DNA of 64,000 nt from Gemmatimonadaceae bacterium (GCA_030835125.1 JAUQWM010000072.1:1-64000), one strand, 5' to 3'. Positions 53,301 through 62,122 are shown, counted from the first letter of the stretch. Made by a program: numbers and translations. The notes: generated by a model not told the origin, from the sequence alone.

Positions 53301-53996
53301 GCGCAGCGACTCCAGGGTCGTCATCGCGCTGGCGATGTCGGTGCCAAGGAGCATGCGCCCGCTGGTATCCAGTGTCACCTGCGCCTGGACGGGAACGCGC
53401 CGGCCGAGTTCCGAGAAGAGCCGCTCGAAGCCGGCGAGTGCGGCTTTCACCTCCAGGATGTCCTGTGCCGTCTCCACGAGCAGCAGGTCCACGCCACCCT
53501 CGACCAGGTACTTCGCCTGGAGGTAGTACTGCTCGCTCAGTTCGCCGAACGTGGTGTCGGAGAGGACAGGATCGCTGCTCGACGGCAGCAGCCCGGTCGG
53601 GCCGATGGAGCCGGCAACGAATCGCGGGCGCTCAGGTGTCGCGAACCGATCGGCGGCTTCGCGGGCGAGTTGCGCCGCGGCGACGTTCACGTCGCGCACC
53701 TTCTCCCCGATACCCCATTCCGCGAGCCGTCGCGGCGTCGACTGGAACGTGCAGGTCTCGAGCACGTCGCACCCGGCGGCGAGGAACGACTCGTGGATCT
53801 CACGAATCACGTCCGGGCGAGTGAGGACGAGGTGGTCGTTGCATCCCTCCAGCGTCCTTCCGCCGAAGTCATCGGCGCCGAGGTGGTATCGCTGGATGCT
53901 CGTCCCCATGGCGCCGTCGAACACGAGCACCCGCCGCGCGAGGGCGTCGAGGTAGGGCGAGGAAGAACCGGGGTGTGTCGCTGGGTGGTCCGTCAC
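50367..53996 (-). CDS. metH: Cobalamin-dependent methionine synthase (MetH)
   Basis: This 1209-aa enzyme has all MetH modules: homocysteine domain (zinc ligands GLNCSTGP and GGCCGTTPDH), folate-binding domain (VGERVNSQGS...), cobalamin cap and B12-binding domain with the lower-ligand His in DVHDIGKSLV, and a C-terminal AdoMet reactivation domain. GTG 53996, with AAGGA five bases upstream, is the likely start; the frame extends to TTG 54014. It is preceded by a SAM-II-type riboswitch and followed, coupled, by the methyltransferase/MTHFR fusion. Confidence 0.95.
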   Translation of the reverse strand: MTDHPATHPGSSSPYLDALARRVLVFDGAMGTSIQRYHLGADDFGGRTLEGCNDHLVLTRPDVIREIHESFLAAGCDVLETCTFQSTPRRLAEWGIGEKVRDVNVAAAQLAREAADRFATPERPRFVAGSIGPTGLLPSSSDPVLSDTTFGELSEQYYLQAKYLVEGGVDLLLVETAQDILEVKAALAGFERLFSELGRRVPVQAQVTLDTSGRMLLGTDIASAMTTLESLRVDVLGLNCSTGPEHMREPIRYLAEHATRPVSCIPNAGLPLNTGTGDAVYPLEPDPMATMLAEFVRDFGVRIVGGCCGTTPDHLRAVCREIDALGARSGVEGPGKASGSAESRVTSHEPRGVISRLASAMRAITLHQDPPPLLVGERVNSQGSRKVKRLLLADDYDGILEVARDQSESGAHVLDVCVALTERADEAEQMAKVVKLLSMSVESPLMIDSTEAPVIEAALEHIPGRAIINSINMENGRKRIEAVVPLAKKHGAALVALTIDEVGMAKTRERKLEVARRIHDIVVDEYGLTPGDLVFDALTFTLATGDQEWIDSARETIEGIRLIKRELPGVFTILGVSNVSFGLAPAARAVLNSVFLHHCVQAGLDAAIVNPAHVTPYAEIPPDERALADDLVFNHRPDALQRFIEHFSQADAGRESGEGTKEDPTAGMTTDQRVHWMIVHRKKEGIEEALDATGVREQPVRVLNEVLLPAMKEVGDKFGAGELILPFVLQSAEVMKKAVKHLEQFLERNEGYTKGRVVLATVYGDVHDIGKSLVNTILSNNGYTVFDLGKQVPVNTIIDKAIEVNADAIGLSALLVSTSKQMPICVQELDKRGLSVPVLIGGAAINRRFGRRTLFVEGERAYGPGVFYCKDAFEGLETVDALMDVPNREALVRKLVDEARRDVFLHATTGKDALGGSTDTGRSAVSATHALPPAPPWGVRVLRDIPVDEVLDLLDLDELYRLQWGGRGSGEAYRASVRDVFEPTLRRLRDDAHRNGWLRPQAVYGYFPVQSEGNAVIVYDAAALQSDGGARREIARFSFPRQDGRDRLCLADYFRAVESGDVDVLPLQLVTVGDAASRRFDELQAAGEYAEAYFVHGLAVEAAEATAEWMHRRIRRELGLADGRGKRYSWGYGACPDLDDHAVVFRLLPAEETLGMTLTSAFQLVPEQSTAAMVVHHPEAKYYAIRGEGTGGAEARVPRDAVTSDGSRR
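52953..52980 (-). repeat. Heptamer repeat encoding a linker in metH
   Basis: GTGACTG, GTGACGC, GTGACTC and GGCACTG follow in 7-bp register and encode SAESRVTSHEPR in the linker after the homocysteine domain. It matches the linker repeat in the neighbouring methyltransferase/MTHFR fusion almost exactly. Confidence 0.78.
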
Positions 53997-54017
53997 GGGT
54001 GTCCTTGAACGCAAACG

Positions 54018-54038
54018 GCCCGACGCACGCGCCGGGCC
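54018..54038 (-). promoter_or_regulatory. Hairpin between riboswitch and metH start
   Basis: GGCCCG and CGGGCC can pair in the transcript just downstream of the aptamer, 20-40 bases before the GTG start. It may be the expression platform, but no U-run for a terminator is present. Confidence 0.45.
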
Positions 54039-54092
54039 GGCGCTTTAGCGGTTTGTTTTACGTGGCCGCAAGTTGCCTGAAATCGCCACGAA
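54035..54092 (-). ncRNA. SAM-II-type riboswitch aptamer upstream of metH
   Basis: On the minus strand the leader reads CGTGGC (54085-54090), a loop with GATTT and ACTTGC, then GCCACG (54061-54066), closing a 6-bp P1 stem, followed by TAAAACAAACC and GCTAAAG (54043-54049). The core GATTT loop, A-rich joint and GCTAAA segment match the SAM-II (and related SAM-V) class. It lies about 40 bases before metH, which makes methionine, the precursor of SAM, so SAM-dependent repression is expected. Family assignment is by eye; class II versus V is not settled. Confidence 0.78.
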
Positions 54093-54182
54093 TCGGTTGT
54101 CGTGCGCGGTCCTGCCGAGCAGGAGTCCGCGCCCCATGAGGAATAACGAGCGTCGGGGGCCGCGGCAAGCGGCGCGACTGCC

Positions 54183-54593
54183 TTACGACGCCGGCGACTC
54201 GGGAAGCGTCACGTCGCCCGGACGGCCTGTCGCACGCGCGCGTGACAGTACGTGTTCCGCGAGGGCGAGCAGACGGTTCCGCTCGAGCGGGAGGACCAGG
54301 TCGGCGAGGACGTGCCGGGCAACCCCGGCCGGAAGCATGCGCGAGGTGTCGCCCGCCTCGCGGAAGGTCACCAGCGCCGCCGCGCCCCCCAGCAGCGCCC
54401 CGAGATATGGCTGGCCGGCCTCGGCGCGGGCCACCAGTTCCCGTTCCACGATCACCAGCACCGCCTCGGCGCTCATGCGCACTTCGGATGCCTCCTCCAG
54501 CGAGCCGACCACCGTCACGCGCTGTCCGGTGTTGGCGAAGGCCTGGGCGAGTCCCTCGAGCAGTGCGGTGTTGCCGCCAGCGAGGACGATCAT
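54183..54593 (-). CDS. Degenerate response-regulator receiver-like protein
   Basis: This 136-aa protein resembles a CheY-like receiver by its alternating beta/alpha pattern, but the phosphoacceptor Asp position reads VLVIVERELV, with Glu where Asp is expected, so it is probably a non-phosphorylated pseudo-receiver. It follows the yggU-like gene by 9 bp on the same strand and may be co-transcribed. Function unknown. Confidence 0.55.
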   Translation of the reverse strand: MIVLAGGNTALLEGLAQAFANTGQRVTVVGSLEEASEVRMSAEAVLVIVERELVARAEAGQPYLGALLGGAAALVTFREAGDTSRMLPAGVARHVLADLVLPLERNRLLALAEHVLSRARATGRPGDVTLPESPAS

Positions 54594-54602
54594 GGGGGAT
54601 CG

Positions 54603-54899
54603 TTAGGTCAACGAGAGGATCCGGTCAAGGGCCGGGCGGGCTGAGGCATCGACTTCGACAATCTTGTTGCGCGACGAGACACCGGACACGATCCGCACGC
54701 AGCGGCGCGGGATATCGAGCGCCGAGGCCAGGAAGCGGATGAGCGCCTCGTTGGCCGCCCCGTCGACCGGTGGCGCCTGCAGTCGGACTCGGAGTGCGCC
54801 GCCATGCACACCCGCAATTTCGTCGCTGGAAGCCCGGGGTTGTACCCGGACAGCGAACCGGACCGCGCCGGGTCGCTCGTCCAGCGCCACCGGACTCAT
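54603..54899 (-). CDS. yggU: YggU/DUF167 family protein
   Basis: This 98-aa protein has the DUF167 pattern: AVRVQPRASSDEIAG, LRVRLQAPPVDGAANEALIRFLA and VSGVSSRNKIVEV. The biochemical role is unknown. ATG 54899 overlaps the yggT stop by 4 bp, the common yggT-yggU arrangement. Confidence 0.9.
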   Translation of the reverse strand: MSPVALDERPGAVRFAVRVQPRASSDEIAGVHGGALRVRLQAPPVDGAANEALIRFLASALDIPRRCVRIVSGVSSRNKIVEVDASARPALDRILSLT

Positions 54900-55489
54900 C
54901 CGAGGAACCCGCGGGCCAGGGCCTCGATGATGCCGAGCCCGAAGAACGCGATGATCGGGGTGATGTCGATGTTCCCGAAGGGCGGGATGATCCGTCGCAG
55001 TGGGCGCAGGATCGGCTCCGTCGCCGCGAAAGCCCACCGCACCCAGGGCGAGAAGGGACTGACGGGCAGCCACGACGACACCACCCGCACGATGATCGCG
55101 ACACGCAGCACCATGAAGAACCAGTAGACCAGGAGGCGGGCGATCCCTCCCGGTCCGCCCGACACCCCGTTCGCAACGTCCATGAGCAAGTCGCGGACGA
55201 AATCCACGAGGGCGAGCAGGACAACGCCGGCAATAAGGAGTGCGCCCAGTGCCCACCAGGGTGCGGACGCCGGCTGTCCACCGGCCCGCACTACGCGTCG
55301 CTCGATGGGCGCCAGCAGCGGGTCGACGTGCTTCCGGAAGAACCGCGCCACAGGGCTGAACGGGCCCAGGCGCCGCGTTCGCAGCAACCAGTCGGTCACG
55401 GCCACCAGGGCGAGCAGCACGGCCGCCCACAGGAGCACGACCTGGAGGAGGTTCCGAAACGTCCCGAAGGCGGAGAGCAAGCCGATCAC
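54896..55489 (-). CDS. yggT: YggT family membrane protein
   Basis: This 197-aa inner-membrane protein has about four to five hydrophobic segments and the YggT motif near EPILRPLRRIIPPFGNIDITPIIAFFGL. An extended N-terminal half with charged loop (residues 35-70) precedes it. It is coupled to yggU. Exact function is unknown. Confidence 0.88.
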   Translation of the reverse strand: MIGLLSAFGTFRNLLQVVLLWAAVLLALVAVTDWLLRTRRLGPFSPVARFFRKHVDPLLAPIERRVVRAGGQPASAPWWALGALLIAGVVLLALVDFVRDLLMDVANGVSGGPGGIARLLVYWFFMVLRVAIIVRVVSSWLPVSPFSPWVRWAFAATEPILRPLRRIIPPFGNIDITPIIAFFGLGIIEALARGFLG

Positions 55490-55520
55490 GCGTGAAACCT
55501 GCCCCCGTGCGTCAGTGCCT

Positions 55521-56789
55521 TCAAGGTGTGCGCGCTCTCGTCAGGCGGGCGGCAACCGTGCCCGTAGCGATGCCGGCGAGGACCCCGGACCATTCCCCAG
55601 CGCCGGGCAGGGCAATGCCGGCGACGACCGGGGCCAGGGCGAGCGTCGCGATCACCAGCGCCACCGGCCACCAGCCGGTCCAGTCCCGCCGCTCGTCAGG
55701 TAGTGACCGGGTGCCTCCCCTCGAGGCAAAGAATGCCGCGGGGACCACGAGGAGCGCGAGGAATGCGGCGTTCGCCACCCACCAGGATGCGTCGACGGCG
55801 ATGTACCACGGCAGGAACAGCGTCCACGCGAGGCCGGTGGTGCGGCGCAGCGTCGCGGTCCTGACCTCGCCGTCGCCCGTCCGCGACAGCACGATCGTGC
55901 GGCGATCGCTGTGCGCCGAAAGGACGATCGGCGATGACCCGGCGGCCTCGAAGGCGCCATCGAGTCGCGCCATCACCGGACGCAATCGGAGCCGCGATCC
56001 GCCAACGTAAGTCCGGAAGACCAGCGCGTCGCCGCGCTGTCCCATGAAGAATCCCTCTTGCAGCGGGTTCGCCGCCGCGACGATATGCGCCAGGCGCCGC
56101 GTCGGTCCCCCGTGGTCGTTGACCGTGGCCGTGACGTCCGTTGTCCGCTCGGGCTCGGCGAAGAGAAGGTGGGGGCGAAGGACATTCCCCCCGCGGACCG
56201 CCTGGCCATTGACAACGACACCGGCGAGGACCGCGGGAAAGGAATCGAGGTGCGGTCGGTTCGCGGTCCAGAGGATCCACTGTGGATTGGGGGTCGGCGC
56301 GGGCCTGATGGCGAAGGAGGCGATGAGCAGCCCCGCGGCCGCGCTGATCCCCGAGAACCTCGCGTTCGAGCGCGCCCTTGCTCCCGTCGAGTGCAGCCAG
56401 ACCGGCACGCGCAACACGAGCCACACCCCCAGCGCCGCACCAAGGGTGTTGGCGAGCAGGTCGCCGAACGAGGCGTCCCGACCCGGCACCGTGCGCCACT
56501 GTAACGCTTCAATAACAAGCGTCGTCAGGGCGCCGACGACGATCGCGCGGCGCGGCCGTCCGAGCAGGAGGAATGCCCCCATTCCCAGCGGCACGAACAG
56601 GAGGATATTGAGGACGAAGTCCACCCCGCCCAGCGACCCGCAGATGATGCATCCCAGCGGCAGGGCCGGGGATGCGGGCATGGGTTTGAGCGTCAACCAG
56701 CCGATGGCCGCGAGCGCGGCGAGGAGCAGGAGTACCGCCCAGGCGCCGCGAGGGGGTACCGGTGGAAGCTCCTGATCGTCTTTTTGCAC
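55521..56789 (-). CDS. VanZ-like membrane protein
   Basis: This protein of about 422 aa has VanZ-type membrane segments in the first half (NILLFVPLGMGAFLLLGRPRRA, then QWRTVPGRDASFGDLLANTLGA) and a large beta-rich domain followed by three or four more helices. The start is uncertain: GTG 56789 avoids overlap with the divergent gene at 56848; the longer frame to 56888 would run into it. Family members are found in polysaccharide and antibiotic-resistance loci; role unknown. Confidence 0.72.
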   Translation of the reverse strand: MQKDDQELPPVPPRGAWAVLLLLAALAAIGWLTLKPMPASPALPLGCIICGSLGGVDFVLNILLFVPLGMGAFLLLGRPRRAIVVGALTTLVIEALQWRTVPGRDASFGDLLANTLGAALGVWLVLRVPVWLHSTGARARSNARFSGISAAAGLLIASFAIRPAPTPNPQWILWTANRPHLDSFPAVLAGVVVNGQAVRGGNVLRPHLLFAEPERTTDVTATVNDHGGPTRRLAHIVAAANPLQEGFFMGQRGDALVFRTYVGGSRLRLRPVMARLDGAFEAAGSSPIVLSAHSDRRTIVLSRTGDGEVRTATLRRTTGLAWTLFLPWYIAVDASWWVANAAFLALLVVPAAFFASRGGTRSLPDERRDWTGWWPVALVIATLALAPVVAGIALPGAGEWSGVLAGIATGTVAARLTRARTP

Positions 56790-56847
56790 GTGGGTTCGGG
56801 CGTCGTCGAGGGGCGGCGTCCGGCAACGCGGACACGCTCCCCAAGCT

Positions 56848-58386
56848 ATGTCGCTGCTGGCACCGATGCCGCCGTCGCAGGCGATCAACCGCCACCATTC
56901 ATGGTGGTGGATGGTGGCGGCATTGATGCCCCTCGCTGCCGTGGTGGCGATGAGCTGGGGGGATCCCCCGGCCTCCAGCGACGGGGACTACGCGCAGTAC
57001 CTGCTGCACGCCAAGGCGCTCGCCGAGGGTCGTCCGTACTCGGACATCGGGTACATCTACACGGACATGAACCTCGTGGGACCTCGGAACCAGCCTCCGG
57101 GCTGGCCCGTTGTGCTCGCGCCTCTTGTCGCGGCGTTCGGCGTTCACTCGCCGGCCATCCGGTTGCTGGTCGTGGCGCTGCTGTGCGGATTCGCGATCAC
57201 GGCGGGGTTTTTCGCGATGCGCCGGTACGGCGCGGCCGGCGGTGTCCTGGTTGCCGCGTGGGTACCGCTGGCGCTGGAAACGGAGCGTGCCACGGGGTCG
57301 GCATTATCGGATCCGCTCTTCTGCCTGCTCGTGTGGGCCGTCCTGTTGCTGGTGGATTCGCCGGGGAGCGCGCGACGCGCCACCGTGGCGGTGCTCCTGG
57401 CGGGAGCCGCCCTTTCCGTGCGGGTCGCTGGGGTCGGCCTCGTCGGGGCGCTGGTGCTCCACGTGATCCTCCGCCGTCGTCACACGACGTGGCGGACGAT
57501 GGGTCCGGTCGTCGCCCTGGTGGCCGTCGCCGGCGTACTGGGGGTGCTGGCCGCCGACCACGTTCCGTTCCTGCAACGCTTCCTGCGCGAGATGCCGGGC
57601 CTCTCGTCCATCGATCTTGCTTTCGCGCTGACCTACAAGAACGCGTTGTCCTCGGCGACGCTGTACCCGTTCGCGTCGGACCTCGCCAACGACGCCTACC
57701 ACGTGCTGGTGGGCATCCCGCTGGCGGTGGGCATCGTCCGCTACGCGTACCTGCGGGCGGGGTCGATCGACTGGTGCTTCACGCTGGTCTACACGCTGTT
57801 GCTCCTGGCCTCGCCGGTGCGGGAGCCTCGTTATGCATGGCCGCTGACCCCGGTCATCCTCATGTGCCTCATCGAAGGGGTGTCGTGGCTGGGCAGCCGG
57901 TTCGTTCCCGCGGCGACCCGGCCGACGCTGTCCCGCCTGGCGGGGGCGGCCATGGCGGTGGTCGTCGTCGGTGCCGCCCTGCAACTCGCCCGGCGACCGG
58001 CGCCGCACTCCCTCATGAACGACCCGGATACCCAGGCGCTCTTTTCATGGGTGCGTGAGCAGCAAGAGAGCCTTGGCATCACCATGCGGATCCTGTTCCC
58101 GAACCCCCGCGTGCTCACGCTCGAGACCGGAGCCAGCGCGATGGGGGTTCCCTTCGGCGTGGAGACCGATGTCCTCCAGGAACTGAGTGCGCACCGGATT
58201 TCACACGTGGTGCTGCCCGCAGTGTTCAGCCGTGAATCCGAGCGCCGCCTCGCCGAGGTCATGAACACGTCCCCGGAGCGCTTTCCACGCGCGTACCAGA
58301 ACGCGGGCTACGACGTCCGGCGATTCCTCATCGTTCGCGATTCGGCGGGAACCGCCCTGCCTCCGGCATCGTTCCCGTCGCAATGA
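56848..58386 (+). CDS. GT39-like integral membrane protein
   Basis: This 512-aa protein has about ten membrane helices and an early periplasmic Asp-containing loop (SSDGDYAQYLLHAKALAEG), as in GT39/ArnT-like glycosyltransferases using lipid-linked sugars. The soluble C-terminal part (about 385-512) has no recognised family. Its stop overlaps the flippase start (ATGA). It likely modifies or extends the polysaccharide on the outer face of the inner membrane. Confidence 0.78.
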   Translation: MSLLAPMPPSQAINRHHSWWWMVAALMPLAAVVAMSWGDPPASSDGDYAQYLLHAKALAEGRPYSDIGYIYTDMNLVGPRNQPPGWPVVLAPLVAAFGVHSPAIRLLVVALLCGFAITAGFFAMRRYGAAGGVLVAAWVPLALETERATGSALSDPLFCLLVWAVLLLVDSPGSARRATVAVLLAGAALSVRVAGVGLVGALVLHVILRRRHTTWRTMGPVVALVAVAGVLGVLAADHVPFLQRFLREMPGLSSIDLAFALTYKNALSSATLYPFASDLANDAYHVLVGIPLAVGIVRYAYLRAGSIDWCFTLVYTLLLLASPVREPRYAWPLTPVILMCLIEGVSWLGSRFVPAATRPTLSRLAGAAMAVVVVGAALQLARRPAPHSLMNDPDTQALFSWVREQQESLGITMRILFPNPRVLTLETGASAMGVPFGVETDVLQELSAHRISHVVLPAVFSRESERRLAEVMNTSPERFPRAYQNAGYDVRRFLIVRDSAGTALPPASFPSQ

Positions 58387-59750
58387 CGTCCAGCGGCGGG
58401 AGTTCACCGGTGACGGATGCGATCAGCATGATCCGTTCGCGGCTTTCGCGGGAACGGACCGGCGGACGCGTCGCGCGGGGAGCGCTGTCGTCGATTCTGG
58501 TGAACGGCGCCGGGGCCGCCGTGTCGTTCGCGGTGCAGGTGAGCCTCGCGAGGCTCCTGGGCGAGGAGACCTACGGCGCCTATGCACTGGCCATCGGCTG
58601 GCTCACCGTCGGCGTGATGGCCTCCAAGCTGGAGCTGGATACCACCGCGGTCAGGTTCGTCGGAGGATACGTCGCCACGGGCCGTTGGAATCTCCTCCGC
58701 GGATTCCTGCGGGGCAGCCGGAATACCGTGTTGCTCTCGTCGGTGGCGTTCGGTCTCACCGGGGCTGCGTTGCTCCGGGCATTTCCGGACGCTTTCCAGG
58801 ACAAGCATCCGGCCTTCGCCGGGTCCCTGCTCGTCTGCTGCGCGCTCCTGCCCGTCGTGGCGCTCCTGATGCTGGAAGGGTCGATCCTCCAGGGTTTCCA
58901 GCAGTACGCCAAGGCGCAGCTGCCACTCAACCTGCTCCGTCCGTTCGCATTCGGCCTGACGATTGCCGCGGTCGCCGTCTTCGCGCCACGATCCCTGAGT
59001 GCCCCGGTTGCGGTCGCATCGAACCTGGTGGGCGCGTCGCTCGCCCTGGGACTGACGTGGGCGTGGCGGCGCCGGGAAACGCCGCCGGAGGTGCGCGCCG
59101 CTGCTCCGGTGTACGACGTGCGCGTGTGGGCTCGGACCGCGTACCCGCTGTTTGCCGTCTCGCTGGCCCAATTGGTGATCTCACACCAGTCCGACGTCAT
59201 CGTCGTCGGCCAGCTGCTCGATACACGACAGGTCGCCTACTACAGCGCCGCGTCGCAACTGACCGTTCCGCTGGTGCTCGCCGCCTCTTCGGTCACGTTC
59301 GTTGCCCAGCCGATGATCGCGGACATCTACGCCCGGGGCGACATCGTGCGCCTCCAGTCGCTGATCCGGGCGGTGACCTGGGCATCGTTCGGCGTGGCGG
59401 TGCCCGCCGCGCTGGTGCTCATCGTCGGCGGACCGTGGCTCCTCCGGATCTATGGGGAGAGCTACGTGGCCGGGCATTCCGTCCTCGTCGTGCTCACGCT
59501 GGCGCAGCTGGTCGTCGGGGTGGTCGGAGCCCTGGCGGGCTTCCTGTTGACGATGACGGCGCACGAGCGCGAGGCCGCGTGGATCATCGGGCTCAGCGCC
59601 GTCTTCAACATCGTGCTGGCGCTGATCCTGACTCCCCGAATGGGGGCCGTCGGCACCGCGCTGGCGACGCTGGTCGCGTCAGTGGTCCGGGCCGCGTCGC
59701 TCAGCGTCTACGTGCGCCGCACCATGGGCCTGCGGCTGCCCGCCTTCTGA
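58383..59750 (+). CDS. Wzx-type polysaccharide flippase
   Basis: This 455-aa inner-membrane protein has about twelve to fourteen helices of the MOP/MATE-related flippase family, with early VSFAVQVSLARLLGEETYGAYALAIGW. It should flip undecaprenyl-linked repeat units. It is translationally coupled to the GT39-like gene. Confidence 0.88.
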   Translation: MTSSGGSSPVTDAISMIRSRLSRERTGGRVARGALSSILVNGAGAAVSFAVQVSLARLLGEETYGAYALAIGWLTVGVMASKLELDTTAVRFVGGYVATGRWNLLRGFLRGSRNTVLLSSVAFGLTGAALLRAFPDAFQDKHPAFAGSLLVCCALLPVVALLMLEGSILQGFQQYAKAQLPLNLLRPFAFGLTIAAVAVFAPRSLSAPVAVASNLVGASLALGLTWAWRRRETPPEVRAAAPVYDVRVWARTAYPLFAVSLAQLVISHQSDVIVVGQLLDTRQVAYYSAASQLTVPLVLAASSVTFVAQPMIADIYARGDIVRLQSLIRAVTWASFGVAVPAALVLIVGGPWLLRIYGESYVAGHSVLVVLTLAQLVVGVVGALAGFLLTMTAHEREAAWIIGLSAVFNIVLALILTPRMGAVGTALATLVASVVRAASLSVYVRRTMGLRLPAF

Positions 59751-60896
59751 TCAGTCGTACACGGCGGCGGGACGATACCGCCTCCGTCTCGGCACCCGCG
59801 GCAGGAGCGCGCCGGCCCCCGTCAGCCATGCCTCGAATTCGAGCCGCGTCAGGCGCCACGAGTCCACAAGCCGGGGCAGCAGGAGCGGGTCCGTCGACGA
59901 TTCGGCGAGGCCCGGGTCGCAGGTCACCGCGGACCGGATACCGAGGTCCCGGAGCCACGGCAGGAAGCGAGGATCCGTCACGCCGCTCGGGTAGCAGAAC
60001 GCATCGAGCTCGGCTCCCGGGCACCAGGCCCCCAGCGCCGACCGGTTGTCGCCGATCTCGCGCCTGAACGCCTCCCCGTTAAGGGGGACCTTGTGTCGAT
60101 GGGTGTGCAGCTGGACGTCGATCAGGGGGCGCGGAAGGGTGGCGATCTCCGTGGGCGACATGATGCGCAGCCGCTGCTCAGTCACGAACGCGTCGAAGTC
60201 GACGCCGACGCGTTCGGCGAGCAGGCGAAGACACGCTGTCTCGACCGCTGTCCCGCCGCCGCGTGAGGCAGCGTACTGCCCGATGGCCTCGACCACGGCG
60301 TCGCGCTGGTCCAGCGTTCCGAGGTCGAGGGCTCCGCCGCCGGCGACGAGGCCTGCGCCGTCAATCTGCCGGTCGCGGCCGGCCCAGGTGAGGTAGCGAC
60401 ACGCCATCCGGAAGACGGGCACTTCCTTTGCGGCGTAGTACGACGTGACATAGACCGTTGCCGGAAACCCGAACTCACGAAGCAGGGGCACGCCGGCAGC
60501 CAGGAAGTCGTGCGTGCCGTCGTCGAAGGTCAGCGCGACCGCGCGCGGCGGCAGCGTTCCGGTCGCGAGTCGGGCGACCGCGTCGCGCAACGGGATGACG
60601 TTGTAGCCGCCGTCCCTCAGCATCGTGAACCGTTCCCGCATGGCGGGAACAGGCATGTACAGCTCTGGACTCCACTCGGCCTCGTCGGTCAGCGCGATGC
60701 CGTGGTAGGCGAGGATGAGCAGCCTCCGGCTGCGCCAGCGGCTCTCACGCAGCGCGTCGAGCACGCCCGTCCGCTTGGCGGTGCGCAGCATGGTCAACTT
60801 GGCGGACTTCAGCCCCGGGCGCGGCGGAAGGCTGAAGAGGACGCGCGCTCCGCCGTCGGAGTGACCGTTCGCGGACCAGCCCTCGGTGGAGGTCAC
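59751..60896 (-). CDS. Polysaccharide deacetylase (CE4)
   Basis: This 381-aa enzyme of the NodB/CE4 family has LTFDDGTHDF, with the catalytic Asp and metal-binding Asp, and the metal motif HTHRH (about 260-264). It probably removes N-acetyl groups from the exopolysaccharide. No signal peptide is evident, so location is uncertain. GTG 60896 has GAGG seven bases upstream; ATG 60791, with a shorter N terminus, is an alternative. Confidence 0.82.
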   Translation of the reverse strand: MTSTEGWSANGHSDGGARVLFSLPPRPGLKSAKLTMLRTAKRTGVLDALRESRWRSRRLLILAYHGIALTDEAEWSPELYMPVPAMRERFTMLRDGGYNVIPLRDAVARLATGTLPPRAVALTFDDGTHDFLAAGVPLLREFGFPATVYVTSYYAAKEVPVFRMACRYLTWAGRDRQIDGAGLVAGGGALDLGTLDQRDAVVEAIGQYAASRGGGTAVETACLRLLAERVGVDFDAFVTEQRLRIMSPTEIATLPRPLIDVQLHTHRHKVPLNGEAFRREIGDNRSALGAWCPGAELDAFCYPSGVTDPRFLPWLRDLGIRSAVTCDPGLAESSTDPLLLPRLVDSWRLTRLEFEAWLTGAGALLPRVPRRRRYRPAAVYD

Positions 60897-60927
60897 GTGT
60901 GCCTCATGTCGCTGCCGAACCCGCCGA

Positions 60928-61902
60928 TCACGACCCCGCGGCGGCCATGACGGCCCCCGGATTCGCACTGTACCATGTCCAGAGGTGCGCGAGGCCGGCC
61001 CTCACGCTGACCCGGGGCACGTAGCCCAGCACCATCGCGGCACGGTCCATTCCGGCCTGCGAGTCGCGCACATCGCCCGGTCGGTCAGTCCCGTGGTCCA
61101 CAGCGATTGGTCGACCGCTCACCTCTTCGACCATGCGCACCAGGTCGAGCAGGGACGTCCGCGAGCCGGCGCCAACGTTCACGGCGTGCCCGCTGACCCG
61201 ACTCGCGATCCCCTCACCGGCCAGGAGGTTCGCGTCCACCACGTTGTCGACGTAGGTGAAGTCGCGCGTCTGCCCTCCGTCGCCGAAGATCGTGACGGGC
61301 GTCTCGGTCAACGCCGCGCGAAACAGCAGCGGGATGATCGCGGCGTAGGGTCCGTTCGGGTCCTGGCGAGGGCCAAACACATTGAAGTAGCGGAGCGCCA
61401 CGCCTTCCATCAGGCCAGCGCGCGCGTAGGCCAGCGTATACAACTCTCCCGACAACTTCGCTGCGGCGTAGGGCGAACGGGGCAGCGGTTCCGCGCTTTC
61501 GACCTTCGGCAGGACGGCCGTGTCGCCGTATGCCGAACTCGAACTGGAGTAGACGAACCGGCGCACGCCGGCGGCGCGCCCGGCTTCGAGGAGGTTCAGC
61601 GTGCCGTTGACATTGGTGTTGTGAGTCCCCAACGGATCCGCCATGGACCGGGGGACGCTTGGCAGGGCCGCGACATGGTAGACGACGTCGCGGCCTTCGG
61701 TCGCGCGGGCGCACGCGGCGAAGTCGCAGATGTCGGCCTCGATAAACTCGACCTGGTCGATGACCCCGGCGAGGTTGTGCCGGAAGCCCGTCACCAGGTT
61801 GTCGATGACCCGGACCTCATGTCCGCGGTCGAGCAGCCGCCTGACGAGGTGCGATCCGATGAAACCGGCACCACCCGTCACCAGGACTCGGGTTCGATTC
61901 AT
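60928..61902 (-). CDS. UDP-glucose 4-epimerase-like SDR
   Basis: This 324-aa enzyme has TGGAGFIGSH (about 8-17), SSSSSAYG and YAAAK (catalytic Tyr), and GPRQDPNGPYAAIIPLLFRAAL, typical of extended SDR nucleotide-sugar epimerases. ATG 61902 fits the family start; the longer frame to 61971 adds 23 residues in front. It probably supplies UDP-galactose or UDP-uronic sugars for the polysaccharide. Confidence 0.88.
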   Translation of the reverse strand: MNRTRVLVTGGAGFIGSHLVRRLLDRGHEVRVIDNLVTGFRHNLAGVIDQVEFIEADICDFAACARATEGRDVVYHVAALPSVPRSMADPLGTHNTNVNGTLNLLEAGRAAGVRRFVYSSSSSAYGDTAVLPKVESAEPLPRSPYAAAKLSGELYTLAYARAGLMEGVALRYFNVFGPRQDPNGPYAAIIPLLFRAALTETPVTIFGDGGQTRDFTYVDNVVDANLLAGEGIASRVSGHAVNVGAGSRTSLLDLVRMVEEVSGRPIAVDHGTDRPGDVRDSQAGMDRAAMVLGYVPRVSVRAGLAHLWTWYSANPGAVMAAAGS

Positions 61903-62122
61903 GTCGTGAATGCGCGTGGGCACATGCCGGGAATGGCAGGCAAACTCCCGTGGTCCCGCCCCGGGGGCCACGCGGAGGCGCCTGCGTCGAAGTCAAATGT
62001 CACTGCAGCAACGAGTTCTATCCGCTCCGTGAAGACGCCTGCCGGCACTCCGCGGCAACCAGTGGAGCGGGCTGGCGACCCGTGGTGGGAGTGGTGCGCG
62101 GTCCATACGTTGCCACGGGACC

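Noticed and set aside
53997-54182. Cobalamin riboswitch before the B12-dependent metH
   Set aside because: The leader is too short and lacks the B12-box; the visible core matches SAM-II.
56790-56888. Longer start of the VanZ-like gene at 56888
   Set aside because: It would overlap the divergent GT39-like gene and add an unconserved segment before the first membrane helix.
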